NCBI RefSeq assembly: GCF_001955655.1
Contig: NZ_MSPW01000001.1
Span: forward strand, 558,001-622,000
Reading direction: 5' to 3'
Source: Viridibacillus arenosi
Lineage (GTDB): Bacteria; Bacillota; Bacilli; Bacillales_A; Planococcaceae
Length of the DNA stretch: 64,000 nt
In this document: piece by piece, positions 45,404 through 55,058 of the stretch
Layout: every line of letters begins with the position of its first letter
Position numbering within the stretch: the stretch's first letter is position 1
Notes under the pieces: model-generated
The model's input: only the letters and a program-made list of their open reading frames with translations
The model's database searches: none
What the model was told of the DNA's origin: nothing
Made by a program: the position numbers and the translations under genes

Positions 45404-46605
45404 GTTAAACTTTCTTCCCTTGCTAAAATGGTTTTGAATAACTCAAGTGCCAATTCTTTTTTAGGAAGATGAACGAATGTTTTTTCGAAATCATTAAGCC
45501 CAACGAGTGTAACCGTATTTGTATCAGTGCCGAAGCCTGCTCCATCTTGCGTTACATCATTAGCAACAATATAATTTGCATTTTTCTTTTCTAACTTACC
45601 TTTTGCATACTTTAATACATCATTGGTTTCTGCTGCAAAACCAATTAGTAATTGATCTTTTTTTCGTTCCCCTAATGTCAGTAAAATATCGGTGGTGCGT
45701 TCTAATTCAATAATCGCATCACCTGGTTGCTTTTTCATTTTTTGCAAATGCGCCGTTTTTGGACGATAATCCGCTACCGCAGCTGTTTTTACAACAATAT
45801 TGGCGTCATCATATTCAGCTAACATAGCTTGAAGCATGTCCTCAGCACTTTCCACATGAACAACCCGTACACCCGCTGGAGGCTCAATTGCAACCGAACC
45901 TGATACAAGTACAGTTTCTGCACCTAATTTATGTGCTGCAGCAGCCATAGCATAGCCCATTTTCCCAGTTGAGAAATTGGTTAAATAACGTACGGGATCA
46001 ATTCTTTCACGCGTTGGTCCTGCAGAAATAACAACTTTCTTACCTTTTAAAAGTCCGTTTTTTGGTTCGAAAAACTGGGCAGCTAATGCTGTAATCTTCT
46101 CTGGTTCTTCTAAACGACCTTTACCTACATATCCGCAAGCTAAAAAGCCCTCTGATGGTTCAATAAATTCATAGCCATCCTCAGCTAATTGGGCAATATT
46201 TCGTCTAACTGCAAGATTATCATACATATGAACATTCATTGCAGGTGCAATCCACACTTTTGCAGTTGTTGCTAATAATGTAGTTGTTACCATATCATCT
46301 GCAATGCCGTTTGCAAGTTTACCAATTACATTTGCAGTTGCCGGAGCTAAGATGATTAAATCCGCCCAATCTGCTAAATCGATATGTGCAATAACACTTG
46401 AATCTTTTTCATCAAAAGTGTCTGTATAAACATCATTTTTAGACATTACTTGAAAGCTTAAAGGTGTTACAAAACGTGTTGCAGATTCAGTCATCATTAC
46501 TTTCACATGTGCACCAGCTTGAGATAATTTACTCACCAATGCTACTGCTTTGTAGACGGCGATTCCGCCTGAAACACAAAGTAAAATGTTTTTATTTGCA
46601 AGCAT
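45400..46605 (-). CDS. coaBC: CoaBC, phosphopantothenoylcysteine synthetase/decarboxylase
   Basis: 401-residue bifunctional enzyme for two steps of coenzyme A synthesis. The N-terminal flavoprotein decarboxylase (about 1-185) carries CVSGGIAVYKAVALV, APAMNVHMYDN and ACGYVGKGRLEEPEKI. The C-terminal synthetase has ISAGPTRERIDPVRYLTN, FSTGKMGYAMA and KKNANYIVANDV. The start at 46605 follows AAAGGAAG; a longer in-frame form starting 33 bases upstream lacks one. It is coupled to priA by a 4-base overlap. Confidence 0.96.
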   Translation of the reverse strand: MLANKNILLCVSGGIAVYKAVALVSKLSQAGAHVKVMMTESATRFVTPLSFQVMSKNDVYTDTFDEKDSSVIAHIDLADWADLIILAPATANVIGKLANGIADDMVTTTLLATTAKVWIAPAMNVHMYDNLAVRRNIAQLAEDGYEFIEPSEGFLACGYVGKGRLEEPEKITALAAQFFEPKNGLLKGKKVVISAGPTRERIDPVRYLTNFSTGKMGYAMAAAAHKLGAETVLVSGSVAIEPPAGVRVVHVESAEDMLQAMLAEYDDANIVVKTAAVADYRPKTAHLQKMKKQPGDAIIELERTTDILLTLGERKKDQLLIGFAAETNDVLKYAKGKLEKKNANYIVANDVTQDGAGFGTDTNTVTLVGLNDFEKTFVHLPKKELALELFKTILAREESLT

Positions 46606-46630
46606 TTTTTTCTTCCTTTCAAAACGACAA

Positions 46631-46662
46631 GCTCCCAAAGAAATGTTAATTTCCTCGGGAGC
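46631..46662 (-). terminator. Hairpin between rpoZ and coaBC
   Basis: Stem GCTCCC-aaa-GAAAT (46631-46644) with ATTTC-ctc-GGGAGC (46649-46662). On the minus strand it is followed only by TTGTCGTTTT, a poor T-run, so this may be a weak terminator or an RNA processing/stability element. Confidence 0.45.
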
Positions 46663-46679
46663 CTCACGTTGTCATGTCA

Positions 46680-46904
46680 TTAAACTTCGTCTTCGTAAAT
46701 AGCTGATTCGTCTTGGGCTACTTGACTTAAAACGCCAGCAGAAACTTCTTCAAGTGCTTTCCCTACATTCTTATGTGATTTATAAGATGAAAGCCTATAG
46801 TCACTACCTTCTTGCATTGCACGTGCTCTTTTTGAAGCAAGGCTAACTAATGAATATTTTGAATCGATTTTTTGTTTTAATACGTCAACAGATGGGTATA
46901 ACAT
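46680..46904 (-). CDS. rpoZ: RNA polymerase omega subunit
   Basis: 74-residue small subunit that assists assembly of the beta' subunit. It begins MLYPSVDVLKQKIDSKYSLV and contains ASKRARAMQEGSDYRLSSYK, the conserved omega core that clasps the beta' C-terminus. It follows gmk by 4 bases as in other Firmicutes. Confidence 0.95.
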   Translation of the reverse strand: MLYPSVDVLKQKIDSKYSLVSLASKRARAMQEGSDYRLSSYKSHKNVGKALEEVSAGVLSQVAQDESAIYEDEV

Positions 46905-46908
46905 CTAA

Positions 46909-47577
<669 letters not shown>

Positions 47578-48453
47578 TTATTCAATATTTTGAACTTGTT
47601 CTCGCATTTTCTCAAGAATAGTTTTTGCTTGGACAACAGCAGCTGAAGCTTCAACAGATTGGTTTTTAGAGCCAATTGTATTAATTTCACGATGAATCTC
47701 TTGTAATAAGAAATCGAGTTTTCGTCCGATAGAAACGTTTTCTTGAAGCGTTTCATCAAGTTGGACAAAATGACTTGATAAACGGTCTAATTCCTCAGCA
47801 ATATCTGCTTTTTCAGCAAAAATTGCAACCTCCGCTAATAATCGTTCTTCTAACGCGCTAATGTCTGCAAGCTCTGCAATTCTTGTAACGAGCTTATCGC
47901 GATACTTTTGTACGGCTTGATCGGCCACTTTACGAATTAACTCTATTTGCTCTGCTAAATCCGTTTTGAAACCTACTACCGCCTCTTGCAATTCCTGACC
48001 TTCTCTTTCGCGCATTTGGATCAGTGCACTTGCAGCTTGTTGTACAGCTTGATCTACAGCTGTTAAAATTTCTTCTTTTGATGTCTCTTGCACTTTGACA
48101 GTTAATGCTTGCTCTAAACTCAAAAGTTCTGTCATCGACCACTTCTCGTCGAGCAATATCTGTTTTTGCAATTCTTCTCTTGCTTCTTTATAAGCATTGA
48201 CTAGAGGCCAATTCACTTGTACAACTTGCTGTTGCTGTGACAATTCTTTCACATGTACGGAAACATCTAACTTACCTCTTGAAACTAATGAGGAAAGCAT
48301 TTTTTTTGTATGAACTTCTGCTTCCATCCACTCTTTCGGAAAACGTGTCGTAACTTCTAAAAAACGATGATTTACCGATCGAATTTCTACAGTAAGCCGA
48401 AATTGTTCCGTTGTTGTGACACCCCTGCCAAATCCAGTCATACTACGCACCAA
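47578..48453 (-). CDS. yloC: YloC, YicC-family endoribonuclease
   Basis: 291-residue protein of the YicC/YloC family; E. coli YicC has endoribonuclease activity. It begins MVRSMTGFGRG, then RLTVEIRSVNHRFLEVTTRF. The C-terminal DUF1732 region ends with LDFLLQEIHREINTIGSKNQ. The start codon is probably TTG at 48453, giving the family's MxRSMTGFG. A GTG one codon later is also possible; both lie downstream of AAGGA. It heads the long yloC-to-thiN string from an extended -10 promoter. Confidence 0.93.
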   Translation of the reverse strand: MVRSMTGFGRGVTTTEQFRLTVEIRSVNHRFLEVTTRFPKEWMEAEVHTKKMLSSLVSRGKLDVSVHVKELSQQQQVVQVNWPLVNAYKEAREELQKQILLDEKWSMTELLSLEQALTVKVQETSKEEILTAVDQAVQQAASALIQMREREGQELQEAVVGFKTDLAEQIELIRKVADQAVQKYRDKLVTRIAELADISALEERLLAEVAIFAEKADIAEELDRLSSHFVQLDETLQENVSIGRKLDFLLQEIHREINTIGSKNQSVEASAAVVQAKTILEKMREQVQNIE

Positions 48454-48488
48454 GGTCAGTCACATCCTTCTTTGCATACTGATTTTTA

Positions 48489-48497
48489 ATTATAACA
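48489..48497 (-). promoter_or_regulatory. Extended -10 promoter of yloC
   Basis: Minus-strand TGTTATAAT, a perfect TATAAT with an extended TGn element. The -35 region is weak. It lies 36 bases upstream of the yloC start. Confidence 0.6.
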
Positions 48498-48595
48498 TAT
48501 GAATACAAGTTTTGCCTTGCAGATTTGCTAGAAGTTCACTTAATAGAATAAAAAAATGATTAATATCGATACTCATTAGTCACGAAGAACTGCAT

Positions 48596-48624
48596 TTTAC
48601 AAATCCTACACTTACCTATATAAA
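48596..48624 (+). promoter_or_regulatory. SigA promoter of rqcH
   Basis: TTTACA (48596-48601), 17-base spacer, TATAAA (48619-48624), both five of six. The predicted start lies about 45 bases before the rqcH ATG. Confidence 0.65.
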
Positions 48625-48673
48625 CGAAAAAAATGTTAAGATAGAACAAAACGTTTTGAAAGAGGAATCACTT

Positions 48674-50362
48674 ATGGCTTATGATGGTTTATTTACAATC
48701 GCAATGGCGAAAGAGCTACAACAGTTAGTAACAGGCCGAATCGCGAAAGTGCATCAACCGAACACCCAAGAAATTATTTTACATATACGTGCCAATGGTG
48801 GAAATCACAAATTATTATTTTCAATCCACCCTTCCTATGCACGTGTTCATATCACAGAACAAACAATTGAAAACCCGCCAGAACCACCTATGTTTTGCTC
48901 GTTGCTTCGTAAACATATTGAAGGTGGATTTATTGAATCAATACAACAACAAGGTGCTGACCGCGTCCTCATCTTGAAAATTGCTAGTAAAAATGAAATT
49001 GGTGACCCAATCACGAGGGAATTGCACGCGGAAATCATGGGGCGTCATAGCAATTTAATTTTAGTCGACAAAGAAACAGACAAAATCGTAGATAGCTTAA
49101 AGCATCTACCACCTGCTATGAATAGTTACCGTACTGTTTTGCCTGGCCAACCTTTTATCGCACCACCAGAACAAGATAAGGAAGACCCTAAAACAGTAAG
49201 TAGGGAATCAATACAACTATTCTTTGCTGAAGAAAAAAACACTCAAGAAATAGTACAGAATTTTACAGGCTTTTCTCCCTTACATGCTACTGAATTGTTA
49301 TACAGAAGTGAAGCTACAGGGCAACCAATTGCTGACCTCTTCTCTTTATTTATTGAAGAATTTAAAATTGGAGGGAATTCACCAACCTACGCTGAAGTAA
49401 AAGGGAAAACATATTTTTCACCAGTGAAATTAACACATCTAGAAGGTGAGCATACAAGCTACTCAAACCTTAGCAGTCTACTGGATCGCGTATTCTTTGC
49501 AAGAGCTGAGAGAGACCGCGTTAAACAACAAGCTGGTGATTTAGAACGCTGGTTACAAAATGAAATTAGCAAACTTAAATTAAAGTTAAAAAAACTCCAA
49601 AAGGATTTGGATCGAGCAAACAATTTAGACCAATTCCAATTATTCGGTGAGTTATTAATGGCCAACTTGTACGCATTTGAAAAAGGGCAAAAGGAAGTTA
49701 CTGTTGTTAATTATTATAGTGGGGACAGTGAAGAAATCACGATCCCTATTAGCGAACGGAAAACACCTGTTGAAAATGCACAGAGCTACTATACTAAGTA
49801 CAACAAGGCGAAAAACGCACTTATCATGGTGCAAGAGCAACTCAATAAAACGCAAGGAGATTTAGCCTACTTTGAAATGCTATCGCAACAAGTACAACAA
49901 GCTGCTCCAGCTGATATAGAAGAAATTCGTGAAGAGTTAGCTGAACAAGGCTACTTGAAATTACGTGCTTCAAAACGACGTAAAAAACCAACTAAACCAA
50001 CTCCAGAAAAATTCAAATCTTCCACTGGTATTGACATTTCAGTTGGCAAAAACAATAAACAAAATGATTATTTAACATTTAAAATCGCACGTAAATCTGA
50101 AATTTGGTTGCATACAAAGGATATCCCAGGATCACATGTCGTTATTCACTCTTCTGAACCAGATGAACAAACTTTACTAGAAGCGGCAACTTTATCAGCC
50201 TATTTCAGTAAAGCACGTGAATCGTCGTCCGTACCTGTCGATTACACAGAGGTACGTCAAGTAAAAAAACCAAATGGTTCTAAACCTGGTTTTGTTATTT
50301 ACTTCGAGCAAAAGACATTGTATGTAACACCCGATGAAGAATTAATCATGAAATTAAAATAA
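48674..50362 (+). CDS. rqcH: RqcH (YloA), ribosome quality-control NEMF-family protein
   Basis: 562-residue homolog of NEMF/Rqc2. It binds stalled 50S-peptidyl-tRNA and recruits Ala-tRNA to add alanine tails for degradation. Formerly annotated as fibronectin-binding protein. The N-terminal NFACT domain begins MAYDGLFTIAMAKELQQLV; the tRNA-interacting Asp-Arg pair is Asp96-Arg97 in QGADRVLILK. A central coiled coil (about 290-430) and a C-terminal NFACT-R domain (SEIWLHTKDIPGSHVVIHS) follow. The start at 48674 follows AGAGGAA. It is divergent from yloC and is a single-gene unit. Confidence 0.96.
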   Translation: MAYDGLFTIAMAKELQQLVTGRIAKVHQPNTQEIILHIRANGGNHKLLFSIHPSYARVHITEQTIENPPEPPMFCSLLRKHIEGGFIESIQQQGADRVLILKIASKNEIGDPITRELHAEIMGRHSNLILVDKETDKIVDSLKHLPPAMNSYRTVLPGQPFIAPPEQDKEDPKTVSRESIQLFFAEEKNTQEIVQNFTGFSPLHATELLYRSEATGQPIADLFSLFIEEFKIGGNSPTYAEVKGKTYFSPVKLTHLEGEHTSYSNLSSLLDRVFFARAERDRVKQQAGDLERWLQNEISKLKLKLKKLQKDLDRANNLDQFQLFGELLMANLYAFEKGQKEVTVVNYYSGDSEEITIPISERKTPVENAQSYYTKYNKAKNALIMVQEQLNKTQGDLAYFEMLSQQVQQAAPADIEEIREELAEQGYLKLRASKRRKKPTKPTPEKFKSSTGIDISVGKNNKQNDYLTFKIARKSEIWLHTKDIPGSHVVIHSSEPDEQTLLEAATLSAYFSKARESSSVPVDYTEVRQVKKPNGSKPGFVIYFEQKTLYVTPDEELIMKLK

Positions 50363-50380
50363 TAAGATTTAAGAACACTT

Positions 50381-50417
50381 AAAAGGAGTCGCACATTTTT
50401 CAAACGCGACTCCTTTT
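50381..50417 (+). terminator. Intrinsic terminator of rqcH
   Basis: Perfect 12-base stem AAAAGGAGTCGC (50381-50392) and GCGACTCCTTTT (50406-50417). The stem itself ends in four T; the A/T-ends make it plausibly bidirectional, serving the convergent VOC gene too. Confidence 0.85.
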
Positions 50418-50689
50418 ACTATTTACTGCACTGCCTTAATCACTTCTCCATTGTACCAAATCCTATTTTCACATTATCTAATTTAGCTTTTTCAATCGTT
50501 GTTTTTACTTATATTTGGATCATTATAAATAACTTTCTATATAAAGGTAGGACTTTGCTACAAGCATTTGGGCATGCGATAAATTTTCTACTAAGTCTAA
50601 TCATACTTCAATAATTTTAGTAGTGATGTTAAAAAATACAACAACTAAATTTCATTTTGTTACCTTTTATAACGATTCGATTTTTTGTT
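50418..50689. other. Gene-free region between convergent rqcH and VOC gene
   Basis: About 270 AT-rich bases. No ORF with a start and ribosome binding site is visible on either strand, and no clear hairpin beyond the rqcH terminator. Short open stretches exist but are not protein-like enough to call gene remnants. Confidence 0.5.
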
Positions 50690-51619
50690 TTATGCAATTT
50701 CAAAAACCATACGATTTCCACTTGGATCTTCTACAACAAACTCATCCCCTAAATCTTGAATTTGTATTTGTTGTTTAATATAATTTTTTGCTGTCTCATA
50801 ACTTTCTGTTGTTGGTAATTTAAAACGTACTTCTTTCAATCCTGATTCATTTTCAGCTGCCTTTTGAAGTCCTTCACCCGACCATACATTTCCCGCAAGA
50901 TGGTGATGATAGCCCCCTACTGAAATAAAAAATGCTGTATCAATAATCATCTGTTTTTCAAAACCTAATTTATTTATATAGAAATCTACGGATTCCTCTA
51001 TATTTGCTATTCGCAAATGAACATGACCAATTATTGTTTCAGCTGGTAATTTCCCATCTGTTTCAAAATCAGCTAATGGAGCTAACTCTTTGAAATTAAG
51101 AGGATTACTTCCACCAGGATACTTATCCCAATCTTCACGATGACGATCCGCATATATTTCTATACCATTTCCTTCAATATCATATATATAAAACGCCTCA
51201 CTATAACCGTGATCACTCGCACTATCTAACCTAGCAATTGGAATATAGCGTTCAAAGTGCGGGAAACGTGAAGATTGCTCTATCGGACTATCTATCGTTT
51301 CCTTATTACGTAGAATTTCGAAAAATTTCGTTGCAAACGCTTCTCTACTTGGTAATAAAAAAGCTGTATGGAATAAACCCGTACTTTTAGCGGGTTGTAA
51401 TTTTTCCGCGGTTTTTTCTAATTCAAAAATAACGTTGTTACTGCCTTTACCACCAAATTTAGCATGTTGTGTACTTTTTTCTAAAACGACAAGACCAACT
51501 ACATTTTCGTAAAATGCAATTTGACGTTCCAAATCTTTTACTTTTAAAATGACACTTCCAACTTGTGTTGCAGCATCCAATACAAATTTACCTTGTTTCC
51601 CATCAATTCTTTGTACCAT
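50690..51619 (-). CDS. VOC-family ring-cleaving dioxygenase-like protein (CatE type)
   Basis: 309-residue protein with two tandem vicinal-oxygen-chelate modules, like CatE-type catechol 2,3-dioxygenases. The first half has QVGSVILKVKDLERQIAFYE and GYSEAFYIYDIEGNGIEIYA. The second half carries the probable metal ligands: His in TIIGHVHLRIAN, His in VGGYHHHLAGNVW and Glu in the final MVFEIA. Substrate is unknown. It starts after AGAGAGAGG and directly follows a SAM-type riboswitch leader and terminator, so expression should rise when S-adenosylmethionine is low. It is a single-gene unit between pyrE and rqcH. Confidence 0.85.
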   Translation of the reverse strand: MVQRIDGKQGKFVLDAATQVGSVILKVKDLERQIAFYENVVGLVVLEKSTQHAKFGGKGSNNVIFELEKTAEKLQPAKSTGLFHTAFLLPSREAFATKFFEILRNKETIDSPIEQSSRFPHFERYIPIARLDSASDHGYSEAFYIYDIEGNGIEIYADRHREDWDKYPGGSNPLNFKELAPLADFETDGKLPAETIIGHVHLRIANIEESVDFYINKLGFEKQMIIDTAFFISVGGYHHHLAGNVWSGEGLQKAAENESGLKEVRFKLPTTESYETAKNYIKQQIQIQDLGDEFVVEDPSGNRMVFEIA

Positions 51620-51673
51620 CTTTATAACCTCTCTCTTTGTTATTTACCAATTATGGAATAAACGACTTCTATT

Positions 51674-51710
51674 AAAAAACTCTCTTTCTACATCTTCTAG
51701 AAAGAGAGTT
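51674..51710 (-). terminator. Riboswitch-controlled terminator before the VOC gene
   Basis: Perfect 13-base stem AACTCTCTTTCTA (51678-51690) and TAGAAAGAGAGTT (51698-51710), then six T on the minus strand. The far arm (51706-51712) can instead pair with 51724-51730 (GAGTTGA/TCAACTC) as an antiterminator. Confidence 0.88.
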
Positions 51711-51723
51711 GAGGGGGGCTAAT

Positions 51724-51842
51724 TCAACTCTTATCTCTCATAATTGCACGCAATCATGTTGAAGTTAGCTCCTTCCTAAAAATTAGGTGTTGCTGAAACT
51801 TCAGTGGGCCATTTCCTTCAGTTTCTCAAGTAAAGAAATCCA
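51724..51842 (-). promoter_or_regulatory. SAM-I (S-box) riboswitch-like leader
   Basis: Minus-strand landmarks in S-box order: a P1 5' strand near CTTTAC-TTGAGA, a P2 helix GAAAC/GTTTC enclosing a kink-turn-like TGAAGGA, TGGCCC (51806-51811), and GCAAC (51789-51793). A P3 arm CCTAA/TTAGG follows, then GGAGCTAACTTC (51761-51772, consensus GGTGCTAAwTCC). A P4 arm CAT-TTGC/GCAA-ATG spans 51739-51758, and GAGAGATAAGAG (51728-51739) gives the P1 3' strand. P1 pairing is imperfect (about four of six core pairs). Antiterminator and terminator follow in the standard layout. Confidence 0.78.
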
Positions 51843-51876
51843 CTTAATATCCCTAGTTAACTTATTGGTTTAATTG

Positions 51877-51905
51877 ATTTTAAAACAATTTCCATAATTA
51901 AGCAA
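51877..51905 (-). promoter_or_regulatory. Candidate promoter of the S-box/VOC unit
   Basis: Minus-strand TTGCTT (51900-51905), 17-base spacer, TAAAAT (51877-51882). The predicted start near 51870 leaves about 25 bases before the riboswitch P1. Confidence 0.5.
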
Positions 51906-51966
51906 CATATATACAATTATTTTCTTCATTTAAAATGATTCTTTATAAAGTAGCATTTTGCACAAT

Positions 51967-52008
51967 AAAAAAACTAGCAAGAGATAATTTCTTTTCTCTT
52001 GCTAGTTT
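51967..52008 (-). terminator. Intrinsic terminator of the pyr operon
   Basis: Perfect 14-base stem AAACTAGCAAGAGA (51971-51984) and TCTCTTGCTAGTTT (51995-52008), T-run on the minus strand at 51967-51973. It lies 22 bases after the pyrE stop. Confidence 0.92.
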
Positions 52009-52030
52009 AAAAGCACCTATATTTGTATTA

Positions 52031-52663
52031 TTATTTTAAGTTCCCGGCTTTTAAATCAGCATGCCATTGTAGTAAACCTGGAATGTCTGATTCATTAATA
52101 GCACCTGATTCTTTTGCTGCTTCAACTAATGCTTCAAAGTTTGATAGGCAATAGTAAGGAACACCCACTTCCGCAAAAGCCTGTTCAGCACGTGGTAATT
52201 TATATGAATATACTGAAACGACACCAAGTACTTCAGCGCCTTCACGACGAAGTGCTTCTACTGCTGTAATGCTAGAACCACCTGTCGAAATAATATCTTC
52301 TACTACAACTACTTTTTGACCTTCAGAAAGCTTTCCTTCTGTTTGGTTACCACGACCATGGTCTTTTGGTTTTGAACGTACATATACCATAGGTAAGTCT
52401 AAAATGTCGCTTACCCATGCTGCATGTGGTATTCCCGCTGTTGCTGTACCAGCTACTACATCTGTTTCCGGGAAATTTTCTTTAATAAGCGCTGCAAGGC
52501 CGTTTGCGATTGTTGTACGTACTTTTGGAAAAGAAATTGTTAAACGTGTATCACAGTAGATTGGTGATTTAATACCTGATGCCCAAGTAAATGGATCATT
52601 CGGACTTAGCTCTACTGCTCCTACTTCTAACATACCTTGTGCTACTTCTTTTTGAATTGTCAT
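52031..52663 (-). CDS. pyrE: Orotate phosphoribosyltransferase
   Basis: 210-residue enzyme that joins orotate and PRPP to form OMP. The PRPP-binding motif is [15 protein letters not shown], with [16 protein letters not shown] and [16 protein letters not shown] containing the flexible catalytic loop. The start at 52663 overlaps the pyrF stop by one base (TAATG) after GGAGGAC; an upstream ATG six codons earlier is inside pyrF without a better signal. It is the last gene of the operon. Confidence 0.97.
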   Translation of the reverse strand: MTIQKEVAQGMLEVGAVELSPNDPFTWASGIKSPIYCDTRLTISFPKVRTTIANGLAALIKENFPETDVVAGTATAGIPHAAWVSDILDLPMVYVRSKPKDHGRGNQTEGKLSEGQKVVVVEDIISTGGSSITAVEALRREGAEVLGVVSVYSYKLPRAEQAFAEVGVPYYCLSNFEALVEAAKESGAINESDIPGLLQWHADLKAGNLK

Positions 52664-53373
52664 TATTGTTGTCCTCCCCATAATTGCTGTACAGCATGGT
52701 ACGCTTCAACTGGATTTTCTGCTTGTGTAATAGCACGACCTACAACGATTTGCGTCGAGCCTTCTTCGCGTGCAAAATCAGGTGTAGCAACGCGTTTTTG
52801 ATCATGTGCAACACCACCAACCATACGTATACCTGGTGTTACTTTTAGGAAGCTTTCTCCACATACTTCGCTGATTGCTTTTGCTTCAAGTACAGAGCAG
52901 ACAACACCATCTAAACCAGCTGATTGTGCAAGTTTGGCATAATGCATTACTGATTGATCTAAAGATAAATTGATTTGTTGCTCGTTTTGCATTTCCTCTT
53001 CAGTCGTCGAGGTTAACTGAGTTACTGCAATTAAAACTGGTCGCTTATTACCTTCCTCAGTTCCCTCTTTTAATCCTTCAAGAGCAGCCGCCATCATATT
53101 TGAACCGCCTGCAGCATGGACATTGACTAGGTCCACACCAAGTTTTGCTAAGCCCTTCATCGCTGATTTCACCGTATTTGGAATATCATGCAGTTTTAAA
53201 TCTAAAAAAATGTCGTGACCTTGTGCTTTAATTTTGCGTATAATGTCTGGCCCTGCTTGTAAATAAAGCTCAAGACCCACCTTCACAAATAGTGGCTCAT
53301 TGAACTGAGAAAGAAATGTCATTACTTTCTGTTCATCTGGAAAATCTAACGCGATAATAGGCTTATTATTCAT
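52663..53373 (-). CDS. pyrF: Orotidine 5'-phosphate decarboxylase
   Basis: 236-residue TIM-barrel enzyme that makes UMP from OMP. It begins [16 protein letters not shown], with the catalytic Asp-x-Lys-x-x-Asp motif in [13 protein letters not shown] and phosphate binding in [16 protein letters not shown]. It sits directly after pyrD with no gap and overlaps pyrE by one base. Confidence 0.97.
   Translation of the reverse strand: MNNKPIIALDFPDEQKVMTFLSQFNEPLFVKVGLELYLQAGPDIIRKIKAQGHDIFLDLKLHDIPNTVKSAMKGLAKLGVDLVNVHAAGGSNMMAAALEGLKEGTEEGNKRPVLIAVTQLTSTTEEEMQNEQQINLSLDQSVMHYAKLAQSAGLDGVVCSVLEAKAISEVCGESFLKVTPGIRMVGGVAHDQKRVATPDFAREEGSTQIVVGRAITQAENPVEAYHAVQQLWGGQQ

Positions 53374-55054
<1,681 letters not shown>

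Positions 55055-55058
<4 letters not shown>

Noticed and set aside
50418-50600. Hydrophobic open stretch downstream of rqcH on the plus strand
   Set aside because: It continues the rqcH frame after the stop, runs through the terminator, and has no start codon or ribosome binding site; not called as a gene remnant.
51711-51845. T-box leader before the VOC gene
   Set aside because: No T-box motif or specifier loop; the order of conserved blocks fits an S-box instead.
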